Source: Lachnospiraceae bacterium
Lineage (GTDB): Bacteria > Bacillota > Clostridia > Lachnospirales > Lachnospiraceae
Direction: 5' to 3'
Assembly: GCA_024692715.1 (NCBI GenBank)
Contig: JAILMH010000003.1
Span: 1-64,000, forward strand
Length of the DNA: 64,000 nt
The position numbers were made by a program, and so were the translations under genes. Positions 1-9,870 of this stretch are shown here, one piece after another. The first letter of the stretch is position 1; every line of letters starts with the position of its first letter. The notes under the pieces were generated by a model. That model made no database searches, had not been told where the DNA came from, and saw nothing but the letters and a program-made list of their open reading frames with translations.

Positions 1-101
1 ACAAACATGAGAAACAGATAGATACCAAGTGATTCTTTGATAAAACGCTCTGAGAGAAGTTCTTTGACTTTATTCCCTGCGCTCTTCAGATTTGCACTCA
101 T
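1..101 (-). CDS. N-terminus of a gene running off the left edge; product unknown
   Basis: Reverse complement from 101 reads MSANLKSAGNKVKELLSERFIKESLGIYLFLMF..., preceded by an SD-like TAGGAGAG. Truncated by the window edge. Confidence 0.55.
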   Translation of the reverse strand, partial: MSANLKSAGNKVKELLSERFIKESLGIYLFLMF

Positions 102-149
102 CTTTAACTCTCCTATAAAATAATAATATTATTCGCTATAAGCTATTAC

Positions 150-155
150 AGTATA
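150..155 (-). promoter_or_regulatory. Candidate extended -10 for the left-edge gene
   Basis: Minus strand reads TATGCTATACT (TGn + TATACT) just downstream of the flagellar terminator; the -35 is poor. Confidence 0.35.
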
Positions 156-179
156 GCATAAACATTGTTAAAAATAAAA

Positions 180-204
180 GAAGAGCGGATGTCTTCCGCT
201 CTTC
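180..204 (-). terminator. Rho-independent terminator at the end of the flagellar operon
   Basis: GAAGAGCGGA-tgtct-TCCGCTCTTC inverted repeat, followed on the minus strand by CTTTTATTTTT. Confidence 0.8.
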
Positions 205-222
205 TCACAGTTCCTGATCTTA

Positions 223-702
223 TTAATGTCTTTTATCCAGAAAATAAGGCTGCGCCTGCATTTCCGCCTTTCCCATCGCATGTTTATACTGGTTAAGTGC
301 CTTTACTGCGCTGCGCCTCGTTCCGAGATTTCTCCGTTCTCTGGTAAAGAATTCTGTTACCGCAAGCTTATTTCTGGCTTCAGTTGTCTGAATTTTTATA
401 GCTTTTTCAGTAACTTCAGCAACAAGCTCTTTTAATCTTTTGATCTCATCTTTATGCGCATTTTTATTGTTTAAGATCTCATCTCTCACTTTTTCATAAA
501 TAACTTCAAATCCATCATCGAGCTTTGAAATTTTTTTCGCAAGCTCTCCAAGTGAATCAAAATTATTCTTTATCGCATCGAGATCCGGCTTCTCTGCACC
601 TATAAGCTCAGTCTGCTCCTGATCCCTTTCAATTACCTCATCTAAAGCCTTTGATTTTTCTATCATACTATCGATCAGAATTGAAATATAGGAATCGTTC
701 AT
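223..702 (-). CDS. Small helical protein downstream of fliS, probably a FliT/FlgN-type flagellar chaperone
   Basis: 159 aa, predicted mostly helical and charged; overlaps fliS by 4 nt. Confidence 0.55.
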   Translation of the reverse strand: MNDSYISILIDSMIEKSKALDEVIERDQEQTELIGAEKPDLDAIKNNFDSLGELAKKISKLDDGFEVIYEKVRDEILNNKNAHKDEIKRLKELVAEVTEKAIKIQTTEARNKLAVTEFFTRERRNLGTRRSAVKALNQYKHAMGKAEMQAQPYFLDKRH

Positions 703-1106
703 GCTTCACCTGCCATTCCGCCGGTTCCGGAACCATTGCCGGCTCTCTTCATTACCTCTCTCCAGGTATCTCTTAAAGACCTTATATGATCGGCACACTC
801 CTCAAGGATTTCTTTATCCTTCTTAAGATTTGCCTCTACAAGTCTTTTTTTAACGTATACATAGATTCTGTCAAAATCTTCTGCCACCGGGTATTTCCGG
901 TCCAATGTAGCCTGAAATTCATCGATTATGCGCTCTGCTTTTCTGATATTATTATGTGCTTTTTCAACATCATTATTATCTACTGCGCTAATAGACATAT
1001 TTATGAACTTAAGACATCCATCATAGAGCATTAACGTAAGTTCTGCAGGTGTTGCAGTTAAAATTTTGTTTTTACCGTATCGTGCATATACATTCTGTGC
1101 TAACAT
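699..1106 (-). CDS. fliS: Flagellar export chaperone FliS
   Basis: MLAQNVYARYGKNKILTATPAELTLMLYDGCLKFINMS is a typical FliS N-terminus. Confidence 0.93.
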   Translation of the reverse strand: MLAQNVYARYGKNKILTATPAELTLMLYDGCLKFINMSISAVDNNDVEKAHNNIRKAERIIDEFQATLDRKYPVAEDFDRIYVYVKKRLVEANLKKDKEILEECADHIRSLRDTWREVMKRAGNGSGTGGMAGEA

Positions 1107-1158
1107 CGTACCCCACCTCTAACTCTCTTGCCTGTTGCTTTTATGTCTCGAATATCAA

Positions 1159-2727
1159 TTACATGTAAAGAAGCTGTGAAACTGCGCTCTGATTGCTCTG
1201 CAGTCTCGACAATGCTGTCTCCATTGCAGCAAACTGATCATAATAGCGATCTTCAAGAGCTGAAAGAGCATCTTCCATCTCCTCTATCTCGTCTGTCATG
1301 TCGTCATATTCTGTCTGGAGCTCTTTGTCGTTATAAACTTTATATTTACTTCTTGTTCCCGCAATACTGGTCATATTTGCATCAAGATTCTTATAAAATG
1401 CCTGTGCAAGACCTGTAAAGAATGAAGTAAATGTGTCCGGATCATTGACAAGCGCTGCTCTGAGTTTATCTTCATTTCCTGATGTGTCGCTGTCATCTGC
1501 ATTACCATCTATATGGTATGCATGTTTTTCATTATCTCCTGCCAGGAAGTAGCTCAGCGTCTCAATACCGAAACTTGAAAGGGTATATGTATTATCATCA
1601 TCATCTGTGTATGTATAATTAGCCATTGCATTGGTGAAAATACTTCTTACCGAATCAAGCGTATCATCTCTTCTAAGCAGTGCATCTTTGATCTTGGTCT
1701 CCCAGGATTCTATTTCATCATCTGACATCGAAGATTTTTCATCTGACGAAAGAATATCATAATCGCTGGCATCATCTGCATTATAAAGCGCATCCATTTT
1801 GTTTATCAGCGAGTTATATTCATCGAAGAAATCAACTATGCTTTCGTAGATACTGTCAATATCTTTATCTGTTGTTATACTTGTCGCTGTATAAGTATCT
1901 GTTGATGAGTCATATGCAGAAACAGCCGTTGCCGTGATAGTAAGACCGTTTATGCTGAAAGTATTTGATGTTGACTCATACTCAGCTCCATTCAGATCTA
2001 TTACTGCATTTGATCCTTCAACATATGATGCTCCGGATACTGTTGCTGTATTATCAGTAACCTCGATTCCAAGTGTGCTTGCAAGTCCCGAAGTTCCATC
2101 TCCATCTTCTATCGTAAAGTTCTGATCCTCTCCTGATTCTGAAGCACTTATGAAAAAGCGTCCGTTTGTTGAATCATAAGATGCTGTAAGTCCTGTTGCA
2201 GATTTTATCTTGGATGCAACTGAAGCCAGTGTATCTGTGCTGGAAAGGCTTACATCATACTCTGTAGAATCAACTGTGATCTTCAAGGATGAATCTGAAG
2301 TATATCCAAGATCTGCCAGTGTAGTACTTGATCCGAGAACATCCCCGCTGCTGTCCTCAAGCTTTGCGCCTGTAAGGTATGCAGATTTTGCAAGGGATTT
2401 AACTGTTAGAGACTGAGTTCCTATTACAGCGGATGTTGATGCTGTAACTGTTGCAATACTTGTATCTGCAACCTTTGAAGTCTTTGAATTAAAAGCTGTA
2501 GAAGTAGTAAATTTATCAAGACTTCCCTTAAAAAAGCTGTATATTTCAGAGTTCAGAGACTCCCATTTTTCCTGTTTCCAGCTAAGTTTAGTCTGCTCAT
2601 TCTTTTTCTTGGTTATTTTTGCACTATGCACCGAGACCAGTGCCGAAACCAATGTTGTTGTATCAAGACCAGAGAGCAAACCGGTCATTCTTAATGTATC
2701 TGACATATAAATCCTCCGTTTTGACAC
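1159..2727 (-). CDS. fliD: Flagellar filament capping protein FliD
   Basis: N-terminal RMTGLLSGLDTTTLVSALVSVHSAKI, C-terminal coiled coil, located next to fliS. Confidence 0.92.
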   Translation of the reverse strand: MSKRRIYMSDTLRMTGLLSGLDTTTLVSALVSVHSAKITKKKNEQTKLSWKQEKWESLNSEIYSFFKGSLDKFTTSTAFNSKTSKVADTSIATVTASTSAVIGTQSLTVKSLAKSAYLTGAKLEDSSGDVLGSSTTLADLGYTSDSSLKITVDSTEYDVSLSSTDTLASVASKIKSATGLTASYDSTNGRFFISASESGEDQNFTIEDGDGTSGLASTLGIEVTDNTATVSGASYVEGSNAVIDLNGAEYESTSNTFSINGLTITATAVSAYDSSTDTYTATSITTDKDIDSIYESIVDFFDEYNSLINKMDALYNADDASDYDILSSDEKSSMSDDEIESWETKIKDALLRRDDTLDSVRSIFTNAMANYTYTDDDDNTYTLSSFGIETLSYFLAGDNEKHAYHIDGNADDSDTSGNEDKLRAALVNDPDTFTSFFTGLAQAFYKNLDANMTSIAGTRSKYKVYNDKELQTEYDDMTDEIEEMEDALSALEDRYYDQFAAMETALSRLQSNQSAVSQLLYM

Positions 2728-2748
2728 ATTAAGTGTCTAACTGAAATC

Positions 2749-3192
2749 TTATTTTTTCGTATCAACCATAATGCCGGCCATTTCCCAGACTTTAGCCAGC
2801 ATGTCAAGCGTTTTTTCCGGTGGGTATTCTTTTATGACTTCTTTTGTCTGCTTGTCAACTATCTTGATAGTCACGCGATTTGTATCCTCGTGAAATCCGA
2901 ATATAGCTTCAGAATGGTCGATCATCTCTTTATTGATCTGCTCGATCCTCTTCCTTATCTCTTCATTAGCAGTTTTAGAATTACCCTTAGACTCGGATAT
3001 TATCACTGCCCCATCGGAAGCGGAAGCCTGCGCATCACCTGCGCTTCCTTTTTCTGTAGGCTTTGATGTTTTCTTCAACTCCTCCGGTGCCACATTTGAT
3101 GATGCAGCACTAATGGCCGCACTTTCTGCGGGCTTTCCTGCCGAGTAGCCTGTCAAATTTCCTGCCTTTTCGACCGCTGTCACACCTATCAC
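2749..3192 (-). CDS. flaG: FlaG family protein
   Basis: C-terminal ...FGFHEDTNRVTIKIVDKQTKEVIKEYPPEKTLDMLAKVWEMAGIMVD matches the FlaG domain. Confidence 0.88.
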   Translation of the reverse strand: MIGVTAVEKAGNLTGYSAGKPAESAAISAASSNVAPEELKKTSKPTEKGSAGDAQASASDGAVIISESKGNSKTANEEIRKRIEQINKEMIDHSEAIFGFHEDTNRVTIKIVDKQTKEVIKEYPPEKTLDMLAKVWEMAGIMVDTKK

Positions 3193-3272
3193 CTCCTTGT
3201 GATCAAAACTACAAAATGCACGCCTCTGCCGGAGTTCCTTCTCACATACCTAGGCGATATCTTTCATGTTAA

Positions 3273-3299
3273 ATATCGGCACTTGTACTCAAAAAATAA
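3273..3299 (-). promoter_or_regulatory. Candidate sigma-28 promoter for flaG-fliD-fliS
   Basis: Minus strand TTATTTTT-N11-GCCGATAT against the consensus TAAAGTTT-N11-GCCGATAA; -10 is 7/8, -35 is weak and overlaps the csrA terminator tail. Confidence 0.5.
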
Positions 3300-3332
3300 T
3301 AGCCCGAGGTGTTTTTTAACCTCGGGCTATTA
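3297..3332 (-). terminator. Rho-independent terminator downstream of csrA
   Basis: TAATAGCCCGAGGT...ACCTCGGGCTATTA perfect stem, then TTTTTT on the minus strand. Confidence 0.88.
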
Positions 3333-3343
3333 AAATTTAATAT

Positions 3344-3565
3344 TTATAAAAGATTTTTTAATGCATCGACCGTATCAGGACTCAGCGACTTAGACTGCTT
3401 ATTTGCTTCCTGAATCTCAAGATAAATTTCTTTACGGTATATCGGAACATCCTTGGGCGCACTTATCCCAAGCTTGATCTGATCACCTCTGACTTCAAGA
3501 ACTGTAACTTCGATATTGTTATTGATAACCAGAGATTCACCTTTTTTTCTCGATAATGTCAGCAT
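3344..3565 (-). CDS. csrA: Carbon storage regulator / translational regulator CsrA
   Basis: MLTLSRKKGESLVINNNIEVTVLEVRGDQIKLGISAPKDVPIYRKEIYLEI. Confidence 0.97.
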   Translation of the reverse strand: MLTLSRKKGESLVINNNIEVTVLEVRGDQIKLGISAPKDVPIYRKEIYLEIQEANKQSKSLSPDTVDALKNLL

Positions 3566-4036
3566 TTATTCCCCCGCCTTTCCGGCCTCTTCTTTCGCCT
3601 GTGCAAGTATATCGTATATAGGGAATTTAATCTGGTAGCTGTCATCATTCAGTATGATCTGTGCCGCATTTCTTGTCTTAATGTCAATGATGATCGGCGC
3701 CATAAGATTAACTGTCATCTTGGTCAGATCATGCGGAACTGCCACCGTTACCAGCACAAGCGCTCCTTCTTCAAAGCCTCCCAGCGGCATGATCAGTTCG
3801 TCCTCGACTACAGGATCATAATCAGGGCTCACTATCTTCGGATCAAGCACCGGAAGTGAAAATTCAGGCTCATCTAATGATACCAAAAATTGCAGAGATT
3901 TTCCATCTGACTTTTCCGAATCATACATAAGAGCGAATTTCGTCATATTGGGAAAACCCACTATCCCCTTTGGAAAAGTTATTATTCGATCGTCCTCAAT
4001 TATAACGCTGCCGAAAAGTCTGGTATTTACTTCCAT
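3566..4036 (-). CDS. fliW: Flagellar assembly factor FliW (CsrA antagonist)
   Basis: ITFPKGIVGFPNMTKFAL... FliW signature; directly abuts csrA. Confidence 0.95.
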   Translation of the reverse strand: MEVNTRLFGSVIIEDDRIITFPKGIVGFPNMTKFALMYDSEKSDGKSLQFLVSLDEPEFSLPVLDPKIVSPDYDPVVEDELIMPLGGFEEGALVLVTVAVPHDLTKMTVNLMAPIIIDIKTRNAAQIILNDDSYQIKFPIYDILAQAKEEAGKAGE

Positions 4037-4072
4037 TTTTACCCCCCGATTATATGAATCCCTTCTAAATGA

Positions 4073-5635
4073 TTAAATGTAGTTCAAAAGTGTCTGCTGC
4101 GAGATCTTTCCTGTTACTATGAGCGAAGAATTATATATAAGCGTTGCTTCCTGTATATCTATGGCAATATCAGAAAGCTGTACATTCTCATTATTAGATG
4201 CCTGCTCCTGAACCGTTGTCTTGTTTTCTGTCAGTCTGGCAGTTATGATCGTTATACGATTCTGAACTGTACCGGACTGTGTAGCCGCAAGGTTGACCTG
4301 ATCGTAATAATTTCCGGAGGAAGTTATCCCATCCTTAAACATATCTTTGAGCTTACTGGTATAAAAATCAAGTTCCTTTTCAGCAGCAGCTTTCAGATAT
4401 GTAAGCTCCTCATTCGTCGGATCTTCTTCAAGTGCTGCTTTTATCTTTTCAAGCTTCTGCTCTGCAGATTTAGTTGAATCAAGGATATCCTCCATTTCGT
4501 CGATATCCCTTCCCACATCTGTCATAAACGCGTCATTGGCATTTGTGTTTATTGCGATCGACTGCGCATTTCCAACGGCGTATTCCATCGACTGTTCTGC
4601 GTCATCATACTCTAAAATCGTAGGATATTTTGTACTGTTCGCTTCATTCAGAGCGACATCCACACAATTAAAATAATGCTCAGGTTTGAGATCTCCCGTA
4701 CTCCATTCGGTCTTTTCATAGACGAAAGAGATATCATCTGCCGCTGCCATCGCAGTTTTGATAGTTTCTCCAAAGATCATATTTCCGGTGGTTGTATTTA
4801 CATATATAGTTCCATCCGTGATCTCATTTGTTGTCGTATCTATTGCCGCTGTATCATCTGTGATGTATTCCACAGAATATTCCGTACCATCTATTGTAAC
4901 TTTTCCCGGCACAAGGTCCGTTGTAGTCCTCTCTGTTGTGGAATCATCGATATTGTCATAAGCAAGCCTGATCCTGTAGCCACTTATCTCGTTGATATCT
5001 GTCTCAACTGCCACATTTGTAGGTGTTGTCTCAGCTGTCGCCTCTGTAATATCGGTGTCACTTACATTGTTGGAAAGGAAGCTGTAGCTTGTGATATCGT
5101 CTTTATCAAACTCTTCTTCTATTACGTAGTCATACGCCGGATTTCCGTCTCCAACGAGCTTTGTACGTTCTTCGATATTATTTTCTGTAAATGTAAGGCT
5201 GTCGCTTGTACGATATCCTGTAAAGAGATATCTGTCTTCATTGGTTGAATTTCCAATCGAATAATACTGATCCACCAGCGCTCTGATCTGTGTCAGATAA
5301 GTCTCCCTGTCTGAAGTCTTATTAGTACCATTTGCTCCGGAGGTAAACTCATGTTTTATAGACTGTACAATATCTCTTGCCTCTGTCAGTGCCGTCTGTG
5401 AACTGTCTACCCAGCTCTTCGCATCAGCAAGGTTCTTATCCAAATACTGAGAGATATCTGAATACGATGAACGAAATCTCAACGAACGCATTGCAACAAC
5501 GGGATCGTCCGACGGATCATTTATCTTCTTTTCTGTCGCCTGCTGTGTTGCAAGTTTATCCAGCGCCCTTTTATTTATCTGAATGTTATAGCCTGCATTA
5601 TTACTTATGATCTTATTTGTAATTCTTGTACCCAT
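4073..5635 (-). CDS. flgL: Flagellar hook-associated protein FlgL
   Basis: MGTRITNKIISNNAGYNIQINKRALDKLATQQATEKKINDPSDDP flagellin/FlgL N-terminus and a flagellin-like C-terminus. Confidence 0.92.
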   Translation of the reverse strand: MGTRITNKIISNNAGYNIQINKRALDKLATQQATEKKINDPSDDPVVAMRSLRFRSSYSDISQYLDKNLADAKSWVDSSQTALTEARDIVQSIKHEFTSGANGTNKTSDRETYLTQIRALVDQYYSIGNSTNEDRYLFTGYRTSDSLTFTENNIEERTKLVGDGNPAYDYVIEEEFDKDDITSYSFLSNNVSDTDITEATAETTPTNVAVETDINEISGYRIRLAYDNIDDSTTERTTTDLVPGKVTIDGTEYSVEYITDDTAAIDTTTNEITDGTIYVNTTTGNMIFGETIKTAMAAADDISFVYEKTEWSTGDLKPEHYFNCVDVALNEANSTKYPTILEYDDAEQSMEYAVGNAQSIAINTNANDAFMTDVGRDIDEMEDILDSTKSAEQKLEKIKAALEEDPTNEELTYLKAAAEKELDFYTSKLKDMFKDGITSSGNYYDQVNLAATQSGTVQNRITIITARLTENKTTVQEQASNNENVQLSDIAIDIQEATLIYNSSLIVTGKISQQTLLNYI

Positions 5636-5655
5636 GATCTTTACTCCCTAATAAC

Positions 5656-7593
5656 TTAAACACCTGTCTCCAAAATAAGCCGATCATATATCTGAGCCAT
5701 TACGGAAATGACCTTTGAATTCAGCGAATAACACTTCTGATACTTCAAAAGATCAAGTGTTTCTTCTTCTATATCCACACCGGCAACTGAAAGTCTCTGA
5801 TTTTCAATAGAATTTTTTATATTTTTTGCATTGGACGAAAAAGTCTCAGCATTGGCTGATGCAAGCGCCATATCTGAAAGAACTACTGTAAGAAATTCCG
5901 AAGATGTTCCGCCGCGGAATTTCATCTTTGTCTTATTAGTCTTGATGTCTATAAGTTCTTTTACAATGTCATTCGCAGTGAGATTGACATCTCCATCTGT
6001 AGCTGTCGTCGACATAAGCGTCGTATCATCCACAATATCGCCATTTACATTAAAATTACCGGCAGTGATGTTGTAGTAGCTGAATGCTGTTGTATCTGTG
6101 CCATTGACCGCAGCCTGATAGGCTTGTCCGGTGGTGCTGTCGGTTATATCTGCAATGGTGATCGTGGCGTCAGAATCTGCCTCCGTAAATCCAGTCTCTA
6201 TGCCTGTTATCTCATTTTCCCAGACAAAGTAATTTCTGTTTTCATCAGAAAGACTATCACCATTCATGTCTTCGCCTGTCTTTTCGATGGTGTTAAAGAC
6301 TCTGGCATAATCCCGCACCCACTGATTCATCTGAGCCTGATAATATGCTATTCCCTTATAATCAATAGACTCACCGAAGGTTGCAGATGTTCCTGTAGAT
6401 ATATCTGCTATCTCAACATCATTATTGGTCCCCGGCTCAACACCTGTAAACACAAAGGTAGCTGTATTATCGGTTTCATTGTAGGTAAGGCTCCAGCCTG
6501 TATAAGTAAAACTTCTTCCATCAACCTTTACATTTCCTGATGCCGCTATATTAAGCTTTGAAATGATCTCATCAAGGCTTGTCTCTTCGTTATAGGTATC
6601 GACCAGCATTGTAAATGTATTATCACCTACCGCTGTAAGCGTACCCTTAAGATTCTCTTCATTATTTCCGTCTCTGAGCTGGAATAATGCCTTAAGGCTT
6701 CCTGTCAGGTTATTCGCAAGTACAGAGAATGTATTTCCTGTCTCTTTCCACCTGAGATCGTAGAGTCCGTCCGCATCGCACATATTTGTCTTATTTTCTC
6801 TGGAAACACATTCTATTTCATGGTATCTGTATCCATCGACAAGGCTGTTTCCATTGCAGATATTTACTCTGTAGACATTTGCTCCGCTTTCAGTTCCCGT
6901 GCTTTCATCTATCACCGGAGTCTCCGTGACCGTCACATCTACATATTCTGAAAGCTCATCAATTAGAAGTGCTCTCGAATCCCTAAGGTCATTCGCTGCA
7001 ACTCCCTGTATCTCAAGCACATTTATCTGCTGGTTAAGTGCTGCCACTTCCTGTGCGATGGAATTGATCCTTGTAACTGTTGTTTTGATCTCGCTGTTGG
7101 CGTCCACCTGAAGCTGTTTCAGATTATCTGCCATAAGATTAAAATACTCAGTCAGCGACTGGGAAGTACCAACCACAGATTCTCTTGCCGTTGTCGAGCT
7201 CGGATTGGTAGAAAGACTTTCAAGAGCTGCATAGAGCTTATCTGAGATAGTACTGAAGCCTTCGCTGGACGAATTATCCTTAAAATACTTCTCTATCTGA
7301 GTCATATAGCTGCTCAAAGTGGAATACATTCCACAGTCAGCATTGTTATTCCAGTATTTTGTATCGTAAAACAGGTTTCTCAGCTGAGTCACTGATGTGA
7401 CTGAAATTCCTGTACCTGTCATACCGTATCTCTGATAAACACGCAGAGCATCGCTTGCCGTTGTGTTTACCACCTGCCTCGAATACCCTTCAGTATTCGC
7501 ATTTGCCGAATTATGTGCAACTGTATTTTCCTGGACTTCCGAAGCAATTATTCCGGAATATCCGATCATTAGTCCAAAAAACTGTGATGCCAT
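5656..7593 (-). CDS. flgK: Flagellar hook-associated protein FlgK, paralog 2
   Basis: N-terminal rod-protein motif ...NTVAHNSANANTEGYSRQVV and a FlgK C-terminus. Confidence 0.85.
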   Translation of the reverse strand: MASQFFGLMIGYSGIIASEVQENTVAHNSANANTEGYSRQVVNTTASDALRVYQRYGMTGTGISVTSVTQLRNLFYDTKYWNNNADCGMYSTLSSYMTQIEKYFKDNSSSEGFSTISDKLYAALESLSTNPSSTTARESVVGTSQSLTEYFNLMADNLKQLQVDANSEIKTTVTRINSIAQEVAALNQQINVLEIQGVAANDLRDSRALLIDELSEYVDVTVTETPVIDESTGTESGANVYRVNICNGNSLVDGYRYHEIECVSRENKTNMCDADGLYDLRWKETGNTFSVLANNLTGSLKALFQLRDGNNEENLKGTLTAVGDNTFTMLVDTYNEETSLDEIISKLNIAASGNVKVDGRSFTYTGWSLTYNETDNTATFVFTGVEPGTNNDVEIADISTGTSATFGESIDYKGIAYYQAQMNQWVRDYARVFNTIEKTGEDMNGDSLSDENRNYFVWENEITGIETGFTEADSDATITIADITDSTTGQAYQAAVNGTDTTAFSYYNITAGNFNVNGDIVDDTTLMSTTATDGDVNLTANDIVKELIDIKTNKTKMKFRGGTSSEFLTVVLSDMALASANAETFSSNAKNIKNSIENQRLSVAGVDIEEETLDLLKYQKCYSLNSKVISVMAQIYDRLILETGV

Positions 7594-7630
7594 AGCTCCA
7601 CCTCATCTCATATCTCTCTGCCTCAGCTGC

Positions 7631-9295
7631 TTAAGCAAGCTGTGTCAGCAGATTTTCAAGCATATCATTGACTACATTAAAGTAACGGCTGCTGGCATTA
7701 TACGCATTCTGATAACGTATCATCTTAGTGAGCTCTTCACTGTCTGATACACCCGCAACTGACTGACGTGCAGCTTCAACATTGTCAAGCTCCACATCCG
7801 CACTTTCTGACATATTTTTATAAATTGCTCCAAGGTCAGAATATGCATTAACGATACCTATGTAATAATCGCTGAATGTAAGCGGTGTCAAAGTGTCAGG
7901 CGTTAAAGTCTCATATTCATCTGTGAATATTGCAGCTAATGCATCTGCTGTATCCTGGTCTGTATCTGCCATATTTTTTTCTGAAACAAAACCGTTATTT
8001 ATCTTAGTTGGCTGCTCCAGAAGTATCTTATTAATTTTCAGGTTAGAACATGTATATGTTATATCCTGTCCGTGATAATCTGTCTCTGAAGAATCTATCG
8101 GCAAAAACAGGTCGTAATAATATACCCCTGCTGATGACAGATATGTACCTGTATCAAGAGCATCTCCATTTTCATCATACTGAGATACAGTCACATCATC
8201 ATCTTCTGTATGATTGAGCAGAGTATTTATCTTCGTAACGATTCCATTTACAAGGTTGTCTAAAAGCGCCTGCACAGAAGCAAGACTAGAAGAATCAACA
8301 TTTTCAAAGTTTTCAGAAGCTGTTCCTGACTGGGTTACGCCGTCGTCATCCTCATAGCTGTACGCATCGAGGTCCGCAAAAGTTCCTCTCTTGGTGCCTC
8401 TTGCTTCTATAAGTGCCCTCAGCGAGCCTTTATCCGTGCCCTGCTTCGCATTTCCTGCTGTTCCGTCATACACATCCATATCGTATGATTTCCAGCGCAC
8501 AGTATAGAAACCTGTAGATACGTCATCATCTTCAATCACAGCTTCCATCTCATTTACAAATCCGTGATTGACAAGAGTTTCCCCTTCAAACAATACTGTG
8601 ACGTATTTAAAGGCATCTTCGGTGTATTCGACTTTTCCATATGAAGAAAGTTCATCAAGGATAAGATCACGCTTATCTCTAAGGTCGTTTGCAGTCTCAA
8701 TACCGCCTGCCTCTGCAGTTGCGATCTGTATATTCAGATCATGGATCTGCTGGGCATACTCATTGATTGCCTCCACCTGATCTACTATCTGCTCATTCAG
8801 ATTATCCTGATAATCCGAAATCCCATTGTAGATATCCTGCGCACGTGTAAGAAATTCCTGTGCCTTAGTAATGACAGTATTTTCATTCGTCGCATCTGTA
8901 GAATTCTTTGCAAGCTCTATAAATGCATTCTTAAGCTCCTGCAATGACGTCTGAAATTCTTCACCCTCAAGCTCACCAAATAAAGTATTTATTTCAGTTA
9001 TAACTTCCGAATTTGTGGAATAGTAGGAAGATTTTCCATTACTGCTTCGATATTGAAGATCGAGAAAATAATCCCTTACAGCTCTTACCTGCATTATATC
9101 AACGCCGAGGCCTGTCTGTTTCGGACTAGTTGCTCCCTCATCAAATTTAAGATAAGTCATATCTCCCTGCGAAACCTGCTGACGTGTATATCCCGTCGTA
9201 TCTGTATTCGCAAGGTTATGTGCAGTTGTGTTCAAGGCATTCTGGCTAGTCTGAATGCCTGACACACCCCTGTATAATGCGCTCATAAGTGACAT
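7631..9295 (-). CDS. flgK: Flagellar hook-associated protein FlgK, paralog 1
   Basis: MSLMSALYRGVSGIQTSQNALNTTAHNLANTDTTGYTRQQV and C-terminal YQNAYNASSRYFNVVNDMLENLL. Confidence 0.92.
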   Translation of the reverse strand: MSLMSALYRGVSGIQTSQNALNTTAHNLANTDTTGYTRQQVSQGDMTYLKFDEGATSPKQTGLGVDIMQVRAVRDYFLDLQYRSSNGKSSYYSTNSEVITEINTLFGELEGEEFQTSLQELKNAFIELAKNSTDATNENTVITKAQEFLTRAQDIYNGISDYQDNLNEQIVDQVEAINEYAQQIHDLNIQIATAEAGGIETANDLRDKRDLILDELSSYGKVEYTEDAFKYVTVLFEGETLVNHGFVNEMEAVIEDDDVSTGFYTVRWKSYDMDVYDGTAGNAKQGTDKGSLRALIEARGTKRGTFADLDAYSYEDDDGVTQSGTASENFENVDSSSLASVQALLDNLVNGIVTKINTLLNHTEDDDVTVSQYDENGDALDTGTYLSSAGVYYYDLFLPIDSSETDYHGQDITYTCSNLKINKILLEQPTKINNGFVSEKNMADTDQDTADALAAIFTDEYETLTPDTLTPLTFSDYYIGIVNAYSDLGAIYKNMSESADVELDNVEAARQSVAGVSDSEELTKMIRYQNAYNASSRYFNVVNDMLENLLTQLA

Positions 9296-9318
9296 TGATG
9301 TCCACCCCTCATTCTTTC

Positions 9319-9837
9319 TTACTGCTTCGCGTCAAAACCACCCTGAGCACCCCCAAGTACATCTCCTGCATTCGAAGCGTACCTGGTATAATTTCCTGTC
9401 TCCGGTCCGGCCCTCATAGACCGCTCCAAAGCCAGATTAAAATTTATCATATCCAGGGATTGGCGTATCAGCACACCGTTTTGCTCATTTACGAGTTTCA
9501 GATTGCTGACTGCTGTATTAAGCCTGTCACGAACTGATGCCAATGCATCATGTTCTTGCGGTCTCTTTTCCATTAACTGAATAAGATCCCTGAGCTTCAA
9601 AGTTTTAACATCCCTGTTTGTGACGTTAGCTATGTCTTTCATCACCCCTGCGCGTTTTTTATCAAGCGCTTCGACCCTAACTAACGTCTCTTGTTCTTCA
9701 TCCGTGATTTTTTGAAGTTCTTCCACTCCCCCCTTAACAATTATGGGGGTCTTTTTTTTGGCTAATTCTAGCAGCTCTGAGTACATATCTGCTTCCTGAT
9801 TAAGTACAGTTATCAGATCCTCCATTAAGGTTGCCAC
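9319..9837 (-). CDS. flgN: FlgN family flagellar chaperone
   Basis: MATLMEDLITVLNQEADMYSELLELAKKKTPIIVKGGVEELQKITDEEQ FlgN pattern; lies between flgM and flgK. Confidence 0.9.
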   Translation of the reverse strand: MATLMEDLITVLNQEADMYSELLELAKKKTPIIVKGGVEELQKITDEEQETLVRVEALDKKRAGVMKDIANVTNRDVKTLKLRDLIQLMEKRPQEHDALASVRDRLNTAVSNLKLVNEQNGVLIRQSLDMINFNLALERSMRAGPETGNYTRYASNAGDVLGGAQGGFDAKQ

Positions 9838-9870
9838 TTAAACTACCTCAGCTTTCTTCTGAATTAGTCC

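Noticed and set aside
4676-5248. 190-aa plus-strand ORF antisense to flgL
   Set aside because: Cys/Ile-rich translation with no recognisable domain, fully within a convincing flgL; typical shadow ORF.
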